This document shows, piece after piece, positions 5,037-11,182 of a stretch of DNA of 11,182 bases. How positions within the stretch are numbered: position 1 is the first letter of the stretch; the number at the start of each line of letters is the position of its first letter. The DNA lies in the NCBI GenBank assembly GCA_020844525.1, contig JAJGAH010000034.1, positions 1 through 11,182 of the forward strand. The letters are read 5' to 3'. The DNA is from Eubacterium sp. GTDB taxonomy: Bacteria; Bacillota; Clostridia; Lachnospirales; Lachnospiraceae. A program made the translations under genes and the position numbers. The notes beneath the pieces were generated by a model that saw nothing but the letters and a program-made list of their open reading frames with translations, searched no databases and was not told the DNA's origin.

Positions 5037-6098
5037 TTATTTTCTGTGTATCCTTCCTGCCGGATTGTAGAGTGTCCTTCTGCCCTTCCGGTCAAGTTTA
5101 CCGGCCGCCCACGCCGGTGTTTTTCCGCCCGCATCCGGCATGGCTGCATTCATTCCGGCATCTGCCGCCTCATCTGTCCCGGCCGCACCTGAACCAGCGC
5201 CTGCCGCTGCACCCGTCCCGCTGCCAGCTATTCCGGTGCCTGCCGCTGCACCCGTCCCGCCGCTATCCATTCTGGCGCCTGCCGCTGTATCATCGGGAAT
5301 ATTCTCTCCCGCAAGGCGCAGAATATCCTCAACCTCGTCCTCGGAAATATGCATATACTCTGCCAGCTCATCCACATATACCTTGCGGCCAAGCTGCTCC
5401 TTCAGATTTGTGATACTCTGCTTGAGCTCCTCGACCCGCTCTACCATCCTCTGATCGCGGGTATGGACCTCGCGCTGCTCTTCCAGCATCGCCAGAATCC
5501 CCTCATGTACCTCCTGCAGCAGCTTCTGCCTGGCTGCGTCCCGGTCCTCCAGCTGTTCGGGATCGGCCTGATCAATGTACAGCACAAGCTGCAGGCTTCC
5601 CTCCTGGATCAGGTCTGAGAGATGCAGGCCGGGCTCGTACATCTTTTTTGCTTCTTCCACAACCTCAGGAAGGAAGAGCTCTGAAAGCCTGCGCACCGCT
5701 GCGTGATCGCCATCTTTCAGTCTGCCGACCAGTTTATCCCATTCTCCTTCCTCTTCCGGCGGTATGGCTTCCAGTTCCCCTGCATAGTCCTCCAGCCATG
5801 CCTGGTCCTCTTCCGTCCACAGATAGCCGTCCGTGTCTCCGTTTTCCTCCCGGCTCTCCATCTGTGCCGCGACCTCCGGAGCAAATTCCTCTGTGACATC
5901 CTTGTCGTAGCCCTCTACCAGAATTTTTCTGGACAGAAGGAAGCTGTATACCAGATTCATCTGCTCATCCGAGAGCTGATTCTCTTTAAAAAATTCCGCC
6001 ACCTCATCTTTTGCAATATGTCCGTCCTTTTCTTCGGCAATCCGGAGGATTTCCTGCAGTTTTTTCCGGAATTTTTCTGGTGTCATATTTTCCTTCAT
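5037..6098 (-). CDS. Sigma-70-like protein lacking regions 2.3-2.4 and 4
   Basis: The 353-residue product resembles a primary sigma factor in parts. Residues 8-64 (KFRKKLQEILRIAEE, LSDEQMNLVYSFLL) look like region 1.1. Residues about 125-177 (DHAAVRRLSELFLPEVVEEA, LHLSDLIQEGSLQLVLYI) match regions 1.2-2.2, the part that grips the RNA polymerase beta' clamp. Residues 217-266 (LGRKVYVDELAEYMHISED, EVEDILRLAGE) match region 3. The aromatic promoter-melting segment of regions 2.3-2.4 (FSTYATWWIRQAI in SigA) is absent and replaced by a charged helix, and there is no region 4 helix-turn-helix. Instead there is a Gly/Ala-rich linker (about 272-325), partly built of 13-residue repeats, and a basic tail (DRKGRRTLYNPAGRIHRK). 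It may bind core polymerase without recognising promoters. The start ATG at 6098 has AAAGGAA 8 bases upstream. The stop is 24 bases before the -35 box of the cysK promoter, with no clear terminator between. Confidence 0.8.
   Translation of the reverse strand: MKENMTPEKFRKKLQEILRIAEEKDGHIAKDEVAEFFKENQLSDEQMNLVYSFLLSRKILVEGYDKDVTEEFAPEVAAQMESREENGDTDGYLWTEEDQAWLEDYAGELEAIPPEEEGEWDKLVGRLKDGDHAAVRRLSELFLPEVVEEAKKMYEPGLHLSDLIQEGSLQLVLYIDQADPEQLEDRDAARQKLLQEVHEGILAMLEEQREVHTRDQRMVERVEELKQSITNLKEQLGRKVYVDELAEYMHISEDEVEDILRLAGENIPDDTAAGARMDSGGTGAAAGTGIAGSGTGAAAGAGSGAAGTDEAADAGMNAAMPDAGGKTPAWAAGKLDRKGRRTLYNPAGRIHRK
5199..5287. repeat. 39-base tandem repeat in the sigma-like gene
   Basis: The segment GCCTGCCGCTGCACCCGTCC plus three more bases is identical at 5199-5221 and 5238-5260, and its first 11 bases recur at 5277-5287. 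The period is therefore 39 bases (13 codons). On the coding strand it produces the GTGAAAG-type Gly/Ala/Thr linker. An in-frame period means copy number can change without breaking the gene. Confidence 0.8.
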
Positions 6099-6174
6099 AT
6101 ATTATTCCTTTCGTTATCATCTGATCTATTGAGAAAGGCTGTCTTCTTTATTCTGATTACCCGGCACGTATAGT

Positions 6175-6202
6175 AAAAAATCAGATCCGTATTTACTCTG
6201 AT
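6175..6202 (-). terminator. Weak terminator-like hairpin at the end of the FKBP gene
   Basis: Read leftwards, ATCAGA (complement of 6197-6202) pairs with TCTGAT (complement of 6180-6185) and is followed by six T. The stem has only 6 A/T-rich pairs and overlaps the stop codon, so it is at best a leaky terminator between this gene and the sigma-like gene 94 bases on. Confidence 0.33.
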
Positions 6203-7494
6203 GAGCCGGATACTGCTGATACTGCGGCGTTCTCTTCTGAAGAAGTGGAAGATGAGACAAGGCTTTCCCCTGTTTCTGTTCCTGTACTCTCTGCTTCTGT
6301 CACATCCGCATATCTGATGATTCGTGAAAGAACGACCTGTGTCATCACGTAGTTGTATACATTTTCTTCCCCGTTTTCACTGATCAGCTTGTCTGTCGTG
6401 ACATCGTACTGGTCTGCTGCCTTTTTCAGCTCTCTTTTATACGCGGGGCTGTCCTCCGAGAGCTTTTCCGCCTTGACCATCGCATCGAGAAGGAGCCTGC
6501 TGGCGGCCGCATAACGTCCGTTCTGTTCCTTCTGCTGGTTATAGGTCTCCTGGTCCATGCCTGTCTGCTCAATATACTCGTCCAGGGAAAGCCCATACTG
6601 CCTGGCCTCTGCCTTGACATTCTTCTCGAAGGTTTCCTCCCCTGCATCAACATATTTTGCCGGAAGGAAGTGATAGGTGCTGGCATTTTCCACCTGGTTC
6701 CAGGCATCGCCCTGCAGGGCGGACTCGGCATTGCTCTCGCTCTGCTGTTCCAGCGTCTTTTTCACGGACTTTCTGTAATCCTCCACTGTACTGACAGATC
6801 CGTTCGTGTAATCCTGTACCCAGGCATCGGTCAGCTCAGGCTTCCGCTTGATTTCATTCACAGTGACCGTGAAGACGACCTCCTTCCCCGCCAGATCCTC
6901 TGCGTAATAGGAATCCGGGAACTTCAGTTGGAGATCCTTCGTCTCGCCCTTCTTCATGCCAACAACGCCATCCTCAAATCCGTCAATAAAGGTGCCAGAA
7001 CCAAGGGTCAGATCATAGCTGTCACTGGAGCCTCCCTCAAATGCCTTGCCATTGATTTTGCCCGTATAGGCAATGTCCACGGTGTCGCCGTTCTCGGCTG
7101 TGGCATTTTTGTCTGTTACTTCCTCCGGTGTCATCTGCGACTGAATATATGAAGTAACATCATCGTCTGTTACCTTCTGCACCTGTCTGGTCAGTGACAG
7201 GTTCTTGTAATTTCCAGGTGTAATGGCATCCTGCAGCTTAAAATCACCATCCTGAACCGGAATCGCCATGATACGTTCCGTCAGGCTCTCTGACGAGGAT
7301 GAAACCGAGGATAATGACGAAGATGACTCTGCCATATCTTCCGCCTCTGAAACAGAAACAGAAGCAGAGGCGGAGGCTGCGCCTTGTGCTGAAGATGTCT
7401 CAGAAGCTGATTTTTCGCTGGCCGACGCACCGCATCCGGAAGCGGAAAGGCCGATTGTAAGGCATAATACTGCTGTTAGAAATTTCTTTTTCAT
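6193..7494 (-). CDS. Trigger-factor-like FKBP-type peptidyl-prolyl isomerase lipoprotein
   Basis: This is a probable extracytoplasmic protein-folding factor that catalyses cis-trans isomerisation of prolyl bonds. With the start at 7494 (433 residues) the product begins MKKKFLTAVLCLTIGLSASGC, a basic n-region, hydrophobic core and lipobox-like ASGC, so C21 would carry the lipid anchor. An AGGAA lies 11 bases upstream. The in-frame ATG at 7527 adds 11 residues before the signal peptide and has no ribosome site. A Ser/Ala-rich linker (about 22-75) follows. The FKBP domain spans roughly 136-216 (NGDTVDIAYTGKINGKAFEG, SGTFIDGFEDGVVGMKKGE, VVFTVTVNEI). The C-terminal part (about 220-400) has the helical, charged character of the trigger-factor chaperone domain. 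A second Ser/Thr-rich low-complexity tail ends the protein. It follows the deacetylase-like gene by 67 bases in the same direction, suggesting a shared transcript for cell-envelope functions. Confidence 0.9.
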   Translation of the reverse strand: MKKKFLTAVLCLTIGLSASGCGASASEKSASETSSAQGAASASASVSVSEAEDMAESSSSLSSVSSSSESLTERIMAIPVQDGDFKLQDAITPGNYKNLSLTRQVQKVTDDDVTSYIQSQMTPEEVTDKNATAENGDTVDIAYTGKINGKAFEGGSSDSYDLTLGSGTFIDGFEDGVVGMKKGETKDLQLKFPDSYYAEDLAGKEVVFTVTVNEIKRKPELTDAWVQDYTNGSVSTVEDYRKSVKKTLEQQSESNAESALQGDAWNQVENASTYHFLPAKYVDAGEETFEKNVKAEARQYGLSLDEYIEQTGMDQETYNQQKEQNGRYAAASRLLLDAMVKAEKLSEDSPAYKRELKKAADQYDVTTDKLISENGEENVYNYVMTQVVLSRIIRYADVTEAESTGTETGESLVSSSTSSEENAAVSAVSGSSE

Positions 7495-7561
7495 ATAGAA
7501 ATGTTTCCTGTCTGTCATGTATTTCATGTGGCGGCATCACGCACCACCATGGCTGGTTCCA

Positions 7562-9199
7562 TCACTGCATCTGCATTACCTGGTCATAATCAGCCTTCGA
7601 AAAAATTGTATGTGTGCCGATTCTGACATAGCTGGTGTCAATCTGTATCCAGGAGAACTCCTGATCATTTTCTGTTAAATAGTAGCGGAATCCCAGCTTC
7701 TCCAGATATTTGTACCGCTCATCCGTCTCGGAATAACCGCTCCAGCTTCCAATATCCCCTCCATGCGGGAGCAGCAGAATGTCTGTATCGCCAACCAGTG
7801 CACCGACTTCATCGGTCCAGCTGTCTGCATCTGTCTTCACCAGCTGCACGTCACTTGCGTAACTGATATCCGCATAGGTACCGCTTGCAAGGTGCCAGCC
7901 TTCCGCACGGAGGGTAGTAATCAGCGCAGAAAGCGTTTCCTTGTTCTTTTCCACCTGCTCCGCTGTGACCTCAGACCCGGTTGTTCCGGTATTTCCAGAA
8001 GTGTTCGTATTCTCCGTGCTGCCTGAAGAAACCACGGATTCCCCGCTTCCGCTATCCTGTGAAGCTGAGGAAGAGGAGACGCTCTCACCAGAGGCTTTCC
8101 GAATTGCATCTGAGCTGAGCTTTCCGACCTGCTTTCCGGTTTCCTTCAACGCATAGCCAAACATCCCGTCCTCTCCGGTAATGCCAAGTACGCCCCGGGC
8201 ATCCTTATAAGAAAAATCCGGATGTGATTCGATAAATGTATCCAGACAGGCGGCAACATCCGCGTCTCCTGTCTGCAGTTTTCCCTTGGAATCGGTATAG
8301 GTATTGGTAATGCCCCCGTTGGCGTCTGCCACCAGCTGGTCTGCATGACCGTCATAGCCGGATGTATAGCCAAGACCGGTTTCCGAAATGATCAGGGGTT
8401 TCTTCCCCTTTGGCACAGAAACCTTTCCTGCTTCGAATCCGGTCGTCGTGCTCTGAGCAAGACTGTATAGATCAACCAGCACGTAATTCTGATTATACAG
8501 GTCCTGCAGGATGTTCTGGAATTCCGTCACTGTGAGCGTACCGGAAGCCGTACTGCTTACTGAAGCTGCAGCATCTGTATCCGATGCAGTGCTATCCGCT
8601 GTTGAACCATTCGCATCAGATGCATTGTTTTCATCCGTTGCGTTATCTGCATCGGATGTCCCATCGCCACCTGATGTATCATCACTGCCTGAAGCATTCC
8701 CATTCTCAGTCTTTGAGGCGGATGTTGACTTCGTCTCATCCAGCGTCAGAGCCGGAAAGCTCAGATGAAGCACCTCTGAAGCCGGATAAATATCTGTCGT
8801 CTGCGCTGCTTCTGCTGCAGCCGCTGCTTCATCTGCCGCCTTTTTTTGATCACCTTTGTATTTCCGCACGACCGCAAGGACACCGGTCAGAGCCAGCACA
8901 GCAACTGCCAGACAGAGAAAAATCTTAACCATTCTGATGATACGGCGGCGTTTTCTGCGCCTTCTCTCAAGCTCGCGCCTGCGCTTTCTCCGCCTCGCGC
9001 GCTCTCTTGCAAGCGCTATCTCGTCCTGCTCATCCTGACGTTCCTGACTCATCCGCTGCTCATACATGCCAGCATGTTTTTCTGATTGTGAACTACTGCG
9101 CGTACTGCTCTTATTTTCACGCACTCTGCTGTCTGTGCTGCTGGTATTCCTTCGCGTCCCGCTGTGCGTACGATTTTGATTTTCTTTATTCTCAGCCAA
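7562..9199 (-). CDS. Membrane-anchored polysaccharide-deacetylase-like protein
   Basis: From TTG at 9199 the product has 545 residues. That start has AAGGGGG 5-7 bases upstream (9203-9211), whereas the in-frame ATG at 9220 has no ribosome site and only about 17 bases of leader. A long polar N-terminus ends in a striking Arg cluster (about 66-89: RERARRRKRRRELERRRRKR), then one membrane helix (about 91-110, IFLCLAVAVLALTGVLAVV). This gives a type II topology with the bulk outside. Outside come LHLSFPALTLDE, a Ser/Asp/Thr low-complexity stretch (about 156-220), and segments seen in clostridial deacetylase-like proteins: LTVTEFQNILQDLYNQNYVL, PKGKKPLIIS, LDTFIESHPDFSYKDARGVL, and C-terminal DILLLPHGGDIGSW. 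After PKGKKPLIIS these proteins normally carry a DD pair for metal binding; here it reads ETGLGYTSGYDG. Catalysis is therefore uncertain, and it may be an inactive or altered enzyme of cell-wall or surface polysaccharide. Confidence 0.75.
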   Translation of the reverse strand: MAENKENQNRTHSGTRRNTSSTDSRVRENKSSTRSSSQSEKHAGMYEQRMSQERQDEQDEIALARERARRRKRRRELERRRRKRRRIIRMVKIFLCLAVAVLALTGVLAVVRKYKGDQKKAADEAAAAAEAAQTTDIYPASEVLHLSFPALTLDETKSTSASKTENGNASGSDDTSGGDGTSDADNATDENNASDANGSTADSTASDTDAAASVSSTASGTLTVTEFQNILQDLYNQNYVLVDLYSLAQSTTTGFEAGKVSVPKGKKPLIISETGLGYTSGYDGHADQLVADANGGITNTYTDSKGKLQTGDADVAACLDTFIESHPDFSYKDARGVLGITGEDGMFGYALKETGKQVGKLSSDAIRKASGESVSSSSASQDSGSGESVVSSGSTENTNTSGNTGTTGSEVTAEQVEKNKETLSALITTLRAEGWHLASGTYADISYASDVQLVKTDADSWTDEVGALVGDTDILLLPHGGDIGSWSGYSETDERYKYLEKLGFRYYLTENDQEFSWIQIDTSYVRIGTHTIFSKADYDQVMQMQ

Positions 9200-9243
9200 A
9201 ATAGCCCCCTTCGATGGCATTTATCGTTCCAATTCTGAAATTG

Positions 9244-9272
9244 ATGATAACGCAATTTTCTTAATGCCGCAA
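9244..9272 (-). promoter_or_regulatory. Probable promoter of the deacetylase-like gene
   Basis: Read leftwards, TTGCGG (complement of 9267-9272) and TATCAT (complement of 9244-9249) are 17 bases apart, matching the consensus at 3 of 6 and 5 of 6 positions. Transcription would begin near 9237, leaving about 38 bases before the TTG start at 9199. Confidence 0.5.
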
Positions 9273-9275
9273 CAT

Positions 9276-9536
9276 ATGCAGGCAGGGGCATTTTTCATAC
9301 ATTCGCATGCAGGCAGGGGTTCATTGCACGGTCGTCATTCGCTAACCGGCTGTAACAAAGATTTATCCTGGACTTTGAAGCTGCGGAACTCCTCAGGCGC
9401 TAAAGCGCCTTCGTCAAACAGTCCTCGCTTTTTACTTTATTGGCAGAATACGGATAAATCTTTGAACAGCCGGTAAGCTCTGACAAATGTGCAATGAACT
9501 CCCTTCCTGCTTTTTACACTTCACTGGCAGGGGCAC
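9276..9536. repeat. Nested inverted-repeat element, non-coding
   Basis: The 488 bases from 9221 to 9708 contain no gene I can support. Most of them form a folded, nearly symmetric element. The outer arms GTTCATTGCAC (9319-9329) and GTGCAATGAAC (9489-9499) match perfectly. The middle arms are ACCGGCTGT (9345-9353) with ACAGCCGGT (9466-9474), and CAAAGATTTATCC (9356-9368) with GGATAAATCTTTG (9452-9464). Inside, GGACTTTGA (9370-9378) pairs with TCAAACAGTCC (9414-9424, two-base bulge), and the tip is AGGCGC-TAAA-GCGCCT (9395-9410). On the left TGCAGGCAGGGG occurs twice, 31 bases apart (from 9277 and 9308), and GGCAGGGGCA recurs on the right (9526-9535). It lies between two divergent promoters. 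It could be a REP-like or miniature mobile element, or a structured RNA; the core GCGAGGACTGTTTGA resembles a motif I recall as common between genes in Lachnospiraceae. Confidence 0.75.
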
Positions 9537-9641
9537 TTCTTATCTGTCTTCTGCAGGGGATATTACAGACGGAAACAGACGAAGAAAAAAATTCCTGCCC
9601 GGCAAACCTCTCAAGTATAGAAAAGCACACATCGTTATGCG

Positions 9642-9670
9642 TTGCCTTTTGCCCGCAGGAATGCTAGAAT
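9642..9670 (+). promoter_or_regulatory. Promoter of the small membrane protein gene
   Basis: TTGCCT (9642-9647) and TAGAAT (9665-9670) are 17 bases apart, matching the housekeeping consensus at 4 of 6 and 5 of 6 positions. The start would be near 9677. The strong AGGAGG at 9694-9699 and the ATG at 9709 follow. Confidence 0.7.
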
Positions 9671-9708
9671 AATGTAGATATTTTGACAAACGTAGGAGGT
9701 ACGAGAAT

Positions 9709-10179
9709 ATGCCCTGGTGGGGAATCCTGATCATTGTAATTGCGATCACGGCTGCCGTGATTGCTGTCCTGTATTTTCTGGGCAAGCGCGCTGAGAAAAA
9801 GCAGGCGGAGCAGCAGGAACAGATTGATGCAGCAAAGCAGAATGTAACCATGCTGGTAATTGACAAGAAGAAAATAAAGCTGAAGGACGCCGGTTTTCCG
9901 GAAATTGTCTATGAGAAGACGCCCAAGATTCTGCGCGGACGAAAGTTTCCGATCGTGAAGGCACGGGTGAACACCGGAAGAGGCGCCATGGTTTCATCCT
10001 TTATCTGTGACAAGAATGTATTTGAAGCGATTCCGGTCAAGAAAGAGGTAAAGGCTACAATATCCGGGCTGTACATCACGGACGTAAAAGCTATTCGTGG
10101 AACGCTTGATAATTCCGGAAAGAAGAAAAAGGTCAGCAAGATGGAGCAGCTGCTCCGCAAGGGCCGTGGCGAAGAATAA
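9709..10179 (+). CDS. Small membrane-anchored protein of unknown function
   Basis: The 156-residue product starts at ATG 9709 with AGGAGG at 9694-9699. Residues 4-24 (WGILIIVIAITAAVIAVLYFL) form one membrane helix. It is followed by a charged, probably coiled segment (GKRAEKKQAEQQEQIDAAKQ). The remainder (about 45-140) alternates short beta-type strands: VTMLVIDKKKIKLKDAGFP, FPIVKARVNTGRGAMVSSFI, VKKEVKATISGLYITDVKAI. The tail is strongly basic (GKKKKVSKMEQLLRKGRG). The positive residues right after the helix suggest that the C-terminal domain lies in the cytoplasm. I do not recognise a family with certainty and assign no function. It is a single-gene unit with its own promoter and a strong terminator, transcribed against both neighbours. 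Confidence 0.85.
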   Translation: MPWWGILIIVIAITAAVIAVLYFLGKRAEKKQAEQQEQIDAAKQNVTMLVIDKKKIKLKDAGFPEIVYEKTPKILRGRKFPIVKARVNTGRGAMVSSFICDKNVFEAIPVKKEVKATISGLYITDVKAIRGTLDNSGKKKKVSKMEQLLRKGRGEE

Positions 10180-10229
10180 GGCATACTGCAAGGGTGTCAC
10201 ATCCGTTCCGCCAGGCATAGGCAAAAGAA

Positions 10230-10275
10230 TGCCGCATGTATCATGAGTGTTCATGATGCATGCGGCAATTTTTTT
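10230..10275 (+). terminator. Strong intrinsic terminator
   Basis: Bases 10230-10246 (TGCCGCATGTATCATGA) pair with 10251-10267 over 17 positions with a single T-G wobble around the loop GTGT, followed by seven T at 10269-10275. It ends the transcript of the 9709-10179 gene. It may also stop the leftward sufU-DUF1934 transcript, because the A run becomes a stem-proximal feature and a short TTCTTTT follows on the other strand. The bases 10180-10229 hold nothing else visible. Confidence 0.93.
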
Positions 10276-10335
10276 ATAAACTATTCTGCCAGTCAGATTT
10301 TATGCCAGACGGCATATCGAATAATTACATCTGAA

Positions 10336-10809
10336 TTAACGTTGACTGTCAGGCGCACAGCTGGTCAGATGAAAGTCTCCGCCGTGGCGGGCTTCAATGC
10401 GGATCTCAATCTCGCATTCCGCGGTCACGCCCTGCTCGATGGTCAGTGAGTAACCGACCTTGTAATCGATTCGTTTTTCCTGCTCTTTCAGTGAGAAGGA
10501 AGTCGCTGAAATCTGCATATTCATCAGCCCGAACGGAGTCTGATAGGATGCAGATGTCCGCTTCTCCTTTTCAAAGAGCATCTCCACATCGACCGTTCCT
10601 TTTTTGTGAACGAGAAGGCGGTTCTCTGTGAATTTCAGGATATTGTGGGTCTGCTCATGGGTGCCCTCATGTATTTCATCATACACGACATAATGCTGGC
10701 CGTTTTTGTTGAAATAGGTGCCGGGCACCAGCACCTCCACCGGCTCCGCCCTTTCATTGGAGGGAATATGCTGAAATCCCTTTAAGGAAATGATTACATC
10801 TTTTTCCAT
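10336..10809 (-). CDS. DUF1934 / YwiB-family beta-barrel protein
   Basis: The 157-residue product begins MEKDVIISLKGFQ and matches the DUF1934 (YwiB-like) pattern. The segments are a first strand VIISLKGFQ, then YFNKNGQHYVVYDEIHEGTHEQTHNILKFTENRLLVHKKG, MLFEKEKRTSASYQTPFGLMNMQI and IDYKVGYSLTIEQGVTAECEIEIRIE, i.e. repeated amphipathic strands as in a small lipocalin-like barrel. No signal peptide or membrane helix is present, so it is probably cytoplasmic. The function of the family is not established to my knowledge. The ATG lies 9 bases after the sufU stop codon with only a weak ribosome site (GTGAG), suggesting translational coupling to sufU. The strong hairpin at 10230-10275 lies past its 3' end. 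Confidence 0.82.
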   Translation of the reverse strand: MEKDVIISLKGFQHIPSNERAEPVEVLVPGTYFNKNGQHYVVYDEIHEGTHEQTHNILKFTENRLLVHKKGTVDVEMLFEKEKRTSASYQTPFGLMNMQISATSFSLKEQEKRIDYKVGYSLTIEQGVTAECEIEIRIEARHGGDFHLTSCAPDSQR

Positions 10810-10818
10810 CGCACGTAC

Positions 10819-11182
10819 TCACATATGACAGACATTGGCGGGATCTGAGGGTCCCTTGATGGACGGGAACTTCTTCTCGGCCTTTTTCGGGTCATCGAAG
10901 ATTTCATCCATAGTGTGCCATCCGAGAACGGCACATTTTACACGGGCCGGCATATGGGAAATATCCTGCAGTACGCCTGCCTCCTCCAGCTCGTCTCTCT
11001 CCTCATCCGTAATCTTGCCCTTGATCATTCGCAGAAAAATATCTGACAGATGCTTTGCCTCATCAATGGTCCTGCCAATGACCAGGTCCAGCATCATATC
11101 TGCGGATGCCTGGGAAATGGCGCAGCCGTCTCCCACATACGCTCCGTCTGTAATTTTTCCATCCTCGATCTTCAGCTTGAGC
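10819..11182 (-). CDS. sufU: SufU-type Fe-S cluster assembly protein, N-terminus outside window
   Basis: This is a sulfur-transfer protein of the IscU/NifU-like SufU family. In Firmicutes it accepts sulfur from the cysteine desulfurase SufS for Fe-S cluster building by SufBCD. About 120 residues are visible; the frame is open to the window edge (LKLKIEDGKITDGAYVGDGC), so roughly the first 30 residues, including the first Cys-Gly-Asp ligand motif, are missing. The second ligand region, VGDGCAISQASADMMLDLVIG, and the third, MPARVKCAVLGWHTMDEIF, are intact, including both conserved cysteines. The insertion between them (GKITDEERDELEEAGVLQDIS) is the long linker typical of SufU rather than IscU. 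The C-terminal extension (KKFPSIKGPSDPANVCHM) contains one further cysteine. The GTG at 11136 is an internal Val codon, not the start. A sufS or suf operon is expected just to the right. Confidence 0.93.
   Translation of the reverse strand, partial: LKLKIEDGKITDGAYVGDGCAISQASADMMLDLVIGRTIDEAKHLSDIFLRMIKGKITDEERDELEEAGVLQDISHMPARVKCAVLGWHTMDEIFDDPKKAEKKFPSIKGPSDPANVCHM

Noticed and set aside
5024..5454. Pro/His-rich and Ala/Pro-rich rightward frames opposite the sigma-like gene.
   Set aside because: They arise from the GC-rich 39-base repeat read on the other strand; no promoter or ribosome site supports them.
9276..9319. TGCAGGCAGGGG pair as the start of a CRISPR array.
   Set aside because: There are only two short copies, no regular spacers, and no cas genes nearby.
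9264..9672. Small rightward frames of 60-70 codons inside the inverted-repeat element.
   Set aside because: They lie in the palindromic non-coding element, lack ribosome sites and show no protein-like composition.

Overview
The window looks like a chromosomal segment from a Firmicute of the class Clostridia, most likely Lachnospiraceae. This rests on the gene types (Rrf2/CysK/O-acetylhomoserine sulfhydrylase cluster, SufU-type Fe-S scaffold, YwiB/DUF1934, trigger-factor-like FKBP lipoprotein, Ser-rich deacetylase-like membrane protein) and on AGGAGG ribosome binding sites with near-consensus sigma-A promoters. It is inference from family resemblance; no database was searched.

Left part (1-1510): the end of an integrated element. 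The 3' end of a DUF3862-like (probable lipoprotein) gene and a complete tyrosine integrase both read rightwards. The integrase is followed by a helically phased set of CGACA/TGTCG motifs and abuts the 3' end of a tRNA-Gly gene, the usual layout of a prophage or integrative element in a tRNA. The tRNA pair, Gly(UCC) then Gly(GCC), is read leftwards from a perfect TTGACA-17-TATAAT promoter and ends at a 17-bp-stem terminator.

Middle (1828-5030): a leftward sulfur-assimilation block. An Rrf2-family regulator with three Fe-S-type cysteines lies beyond a cysK-metY operon. metY (O-acetylhomoserine sulfhydrylase) carries a one-base frameshift near its C-terminus. The operon has a consensus promoter embedded in GGGAAT/ATTCCC palindromes, a likely Rrf2-type operator. 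Its leader is about 240 nt long and holds an unannotated 27-codon reading frame with a strong Shine-Dalgarno and three consecutive Cys codons. This looks like a cysteine-sensing leader peptide and is the most interesting signal in the window.

Right-middle (5037-9199): three leftward genes. They encode a sigma-70-like protein that lacks the DNA-binding parts, a trigger-factor-like FKBP lipoprotein, and a membrane-anchored deacetylase-like protein. Between 9221 and 9708, separating divergent promoters, is a large nested inverted-repeat element with no gene. Right end (9709-11182): a small rightward membrane protein of unknown function with a strong terminator, then a leftward sufU (cut by the window edge) and ywiB-like DUF1934 gene. 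Cysteine made by the cysK block supplies sulfur for the Fe-S assembly that SufU serves, and the Rrf2 protein may sense that state.
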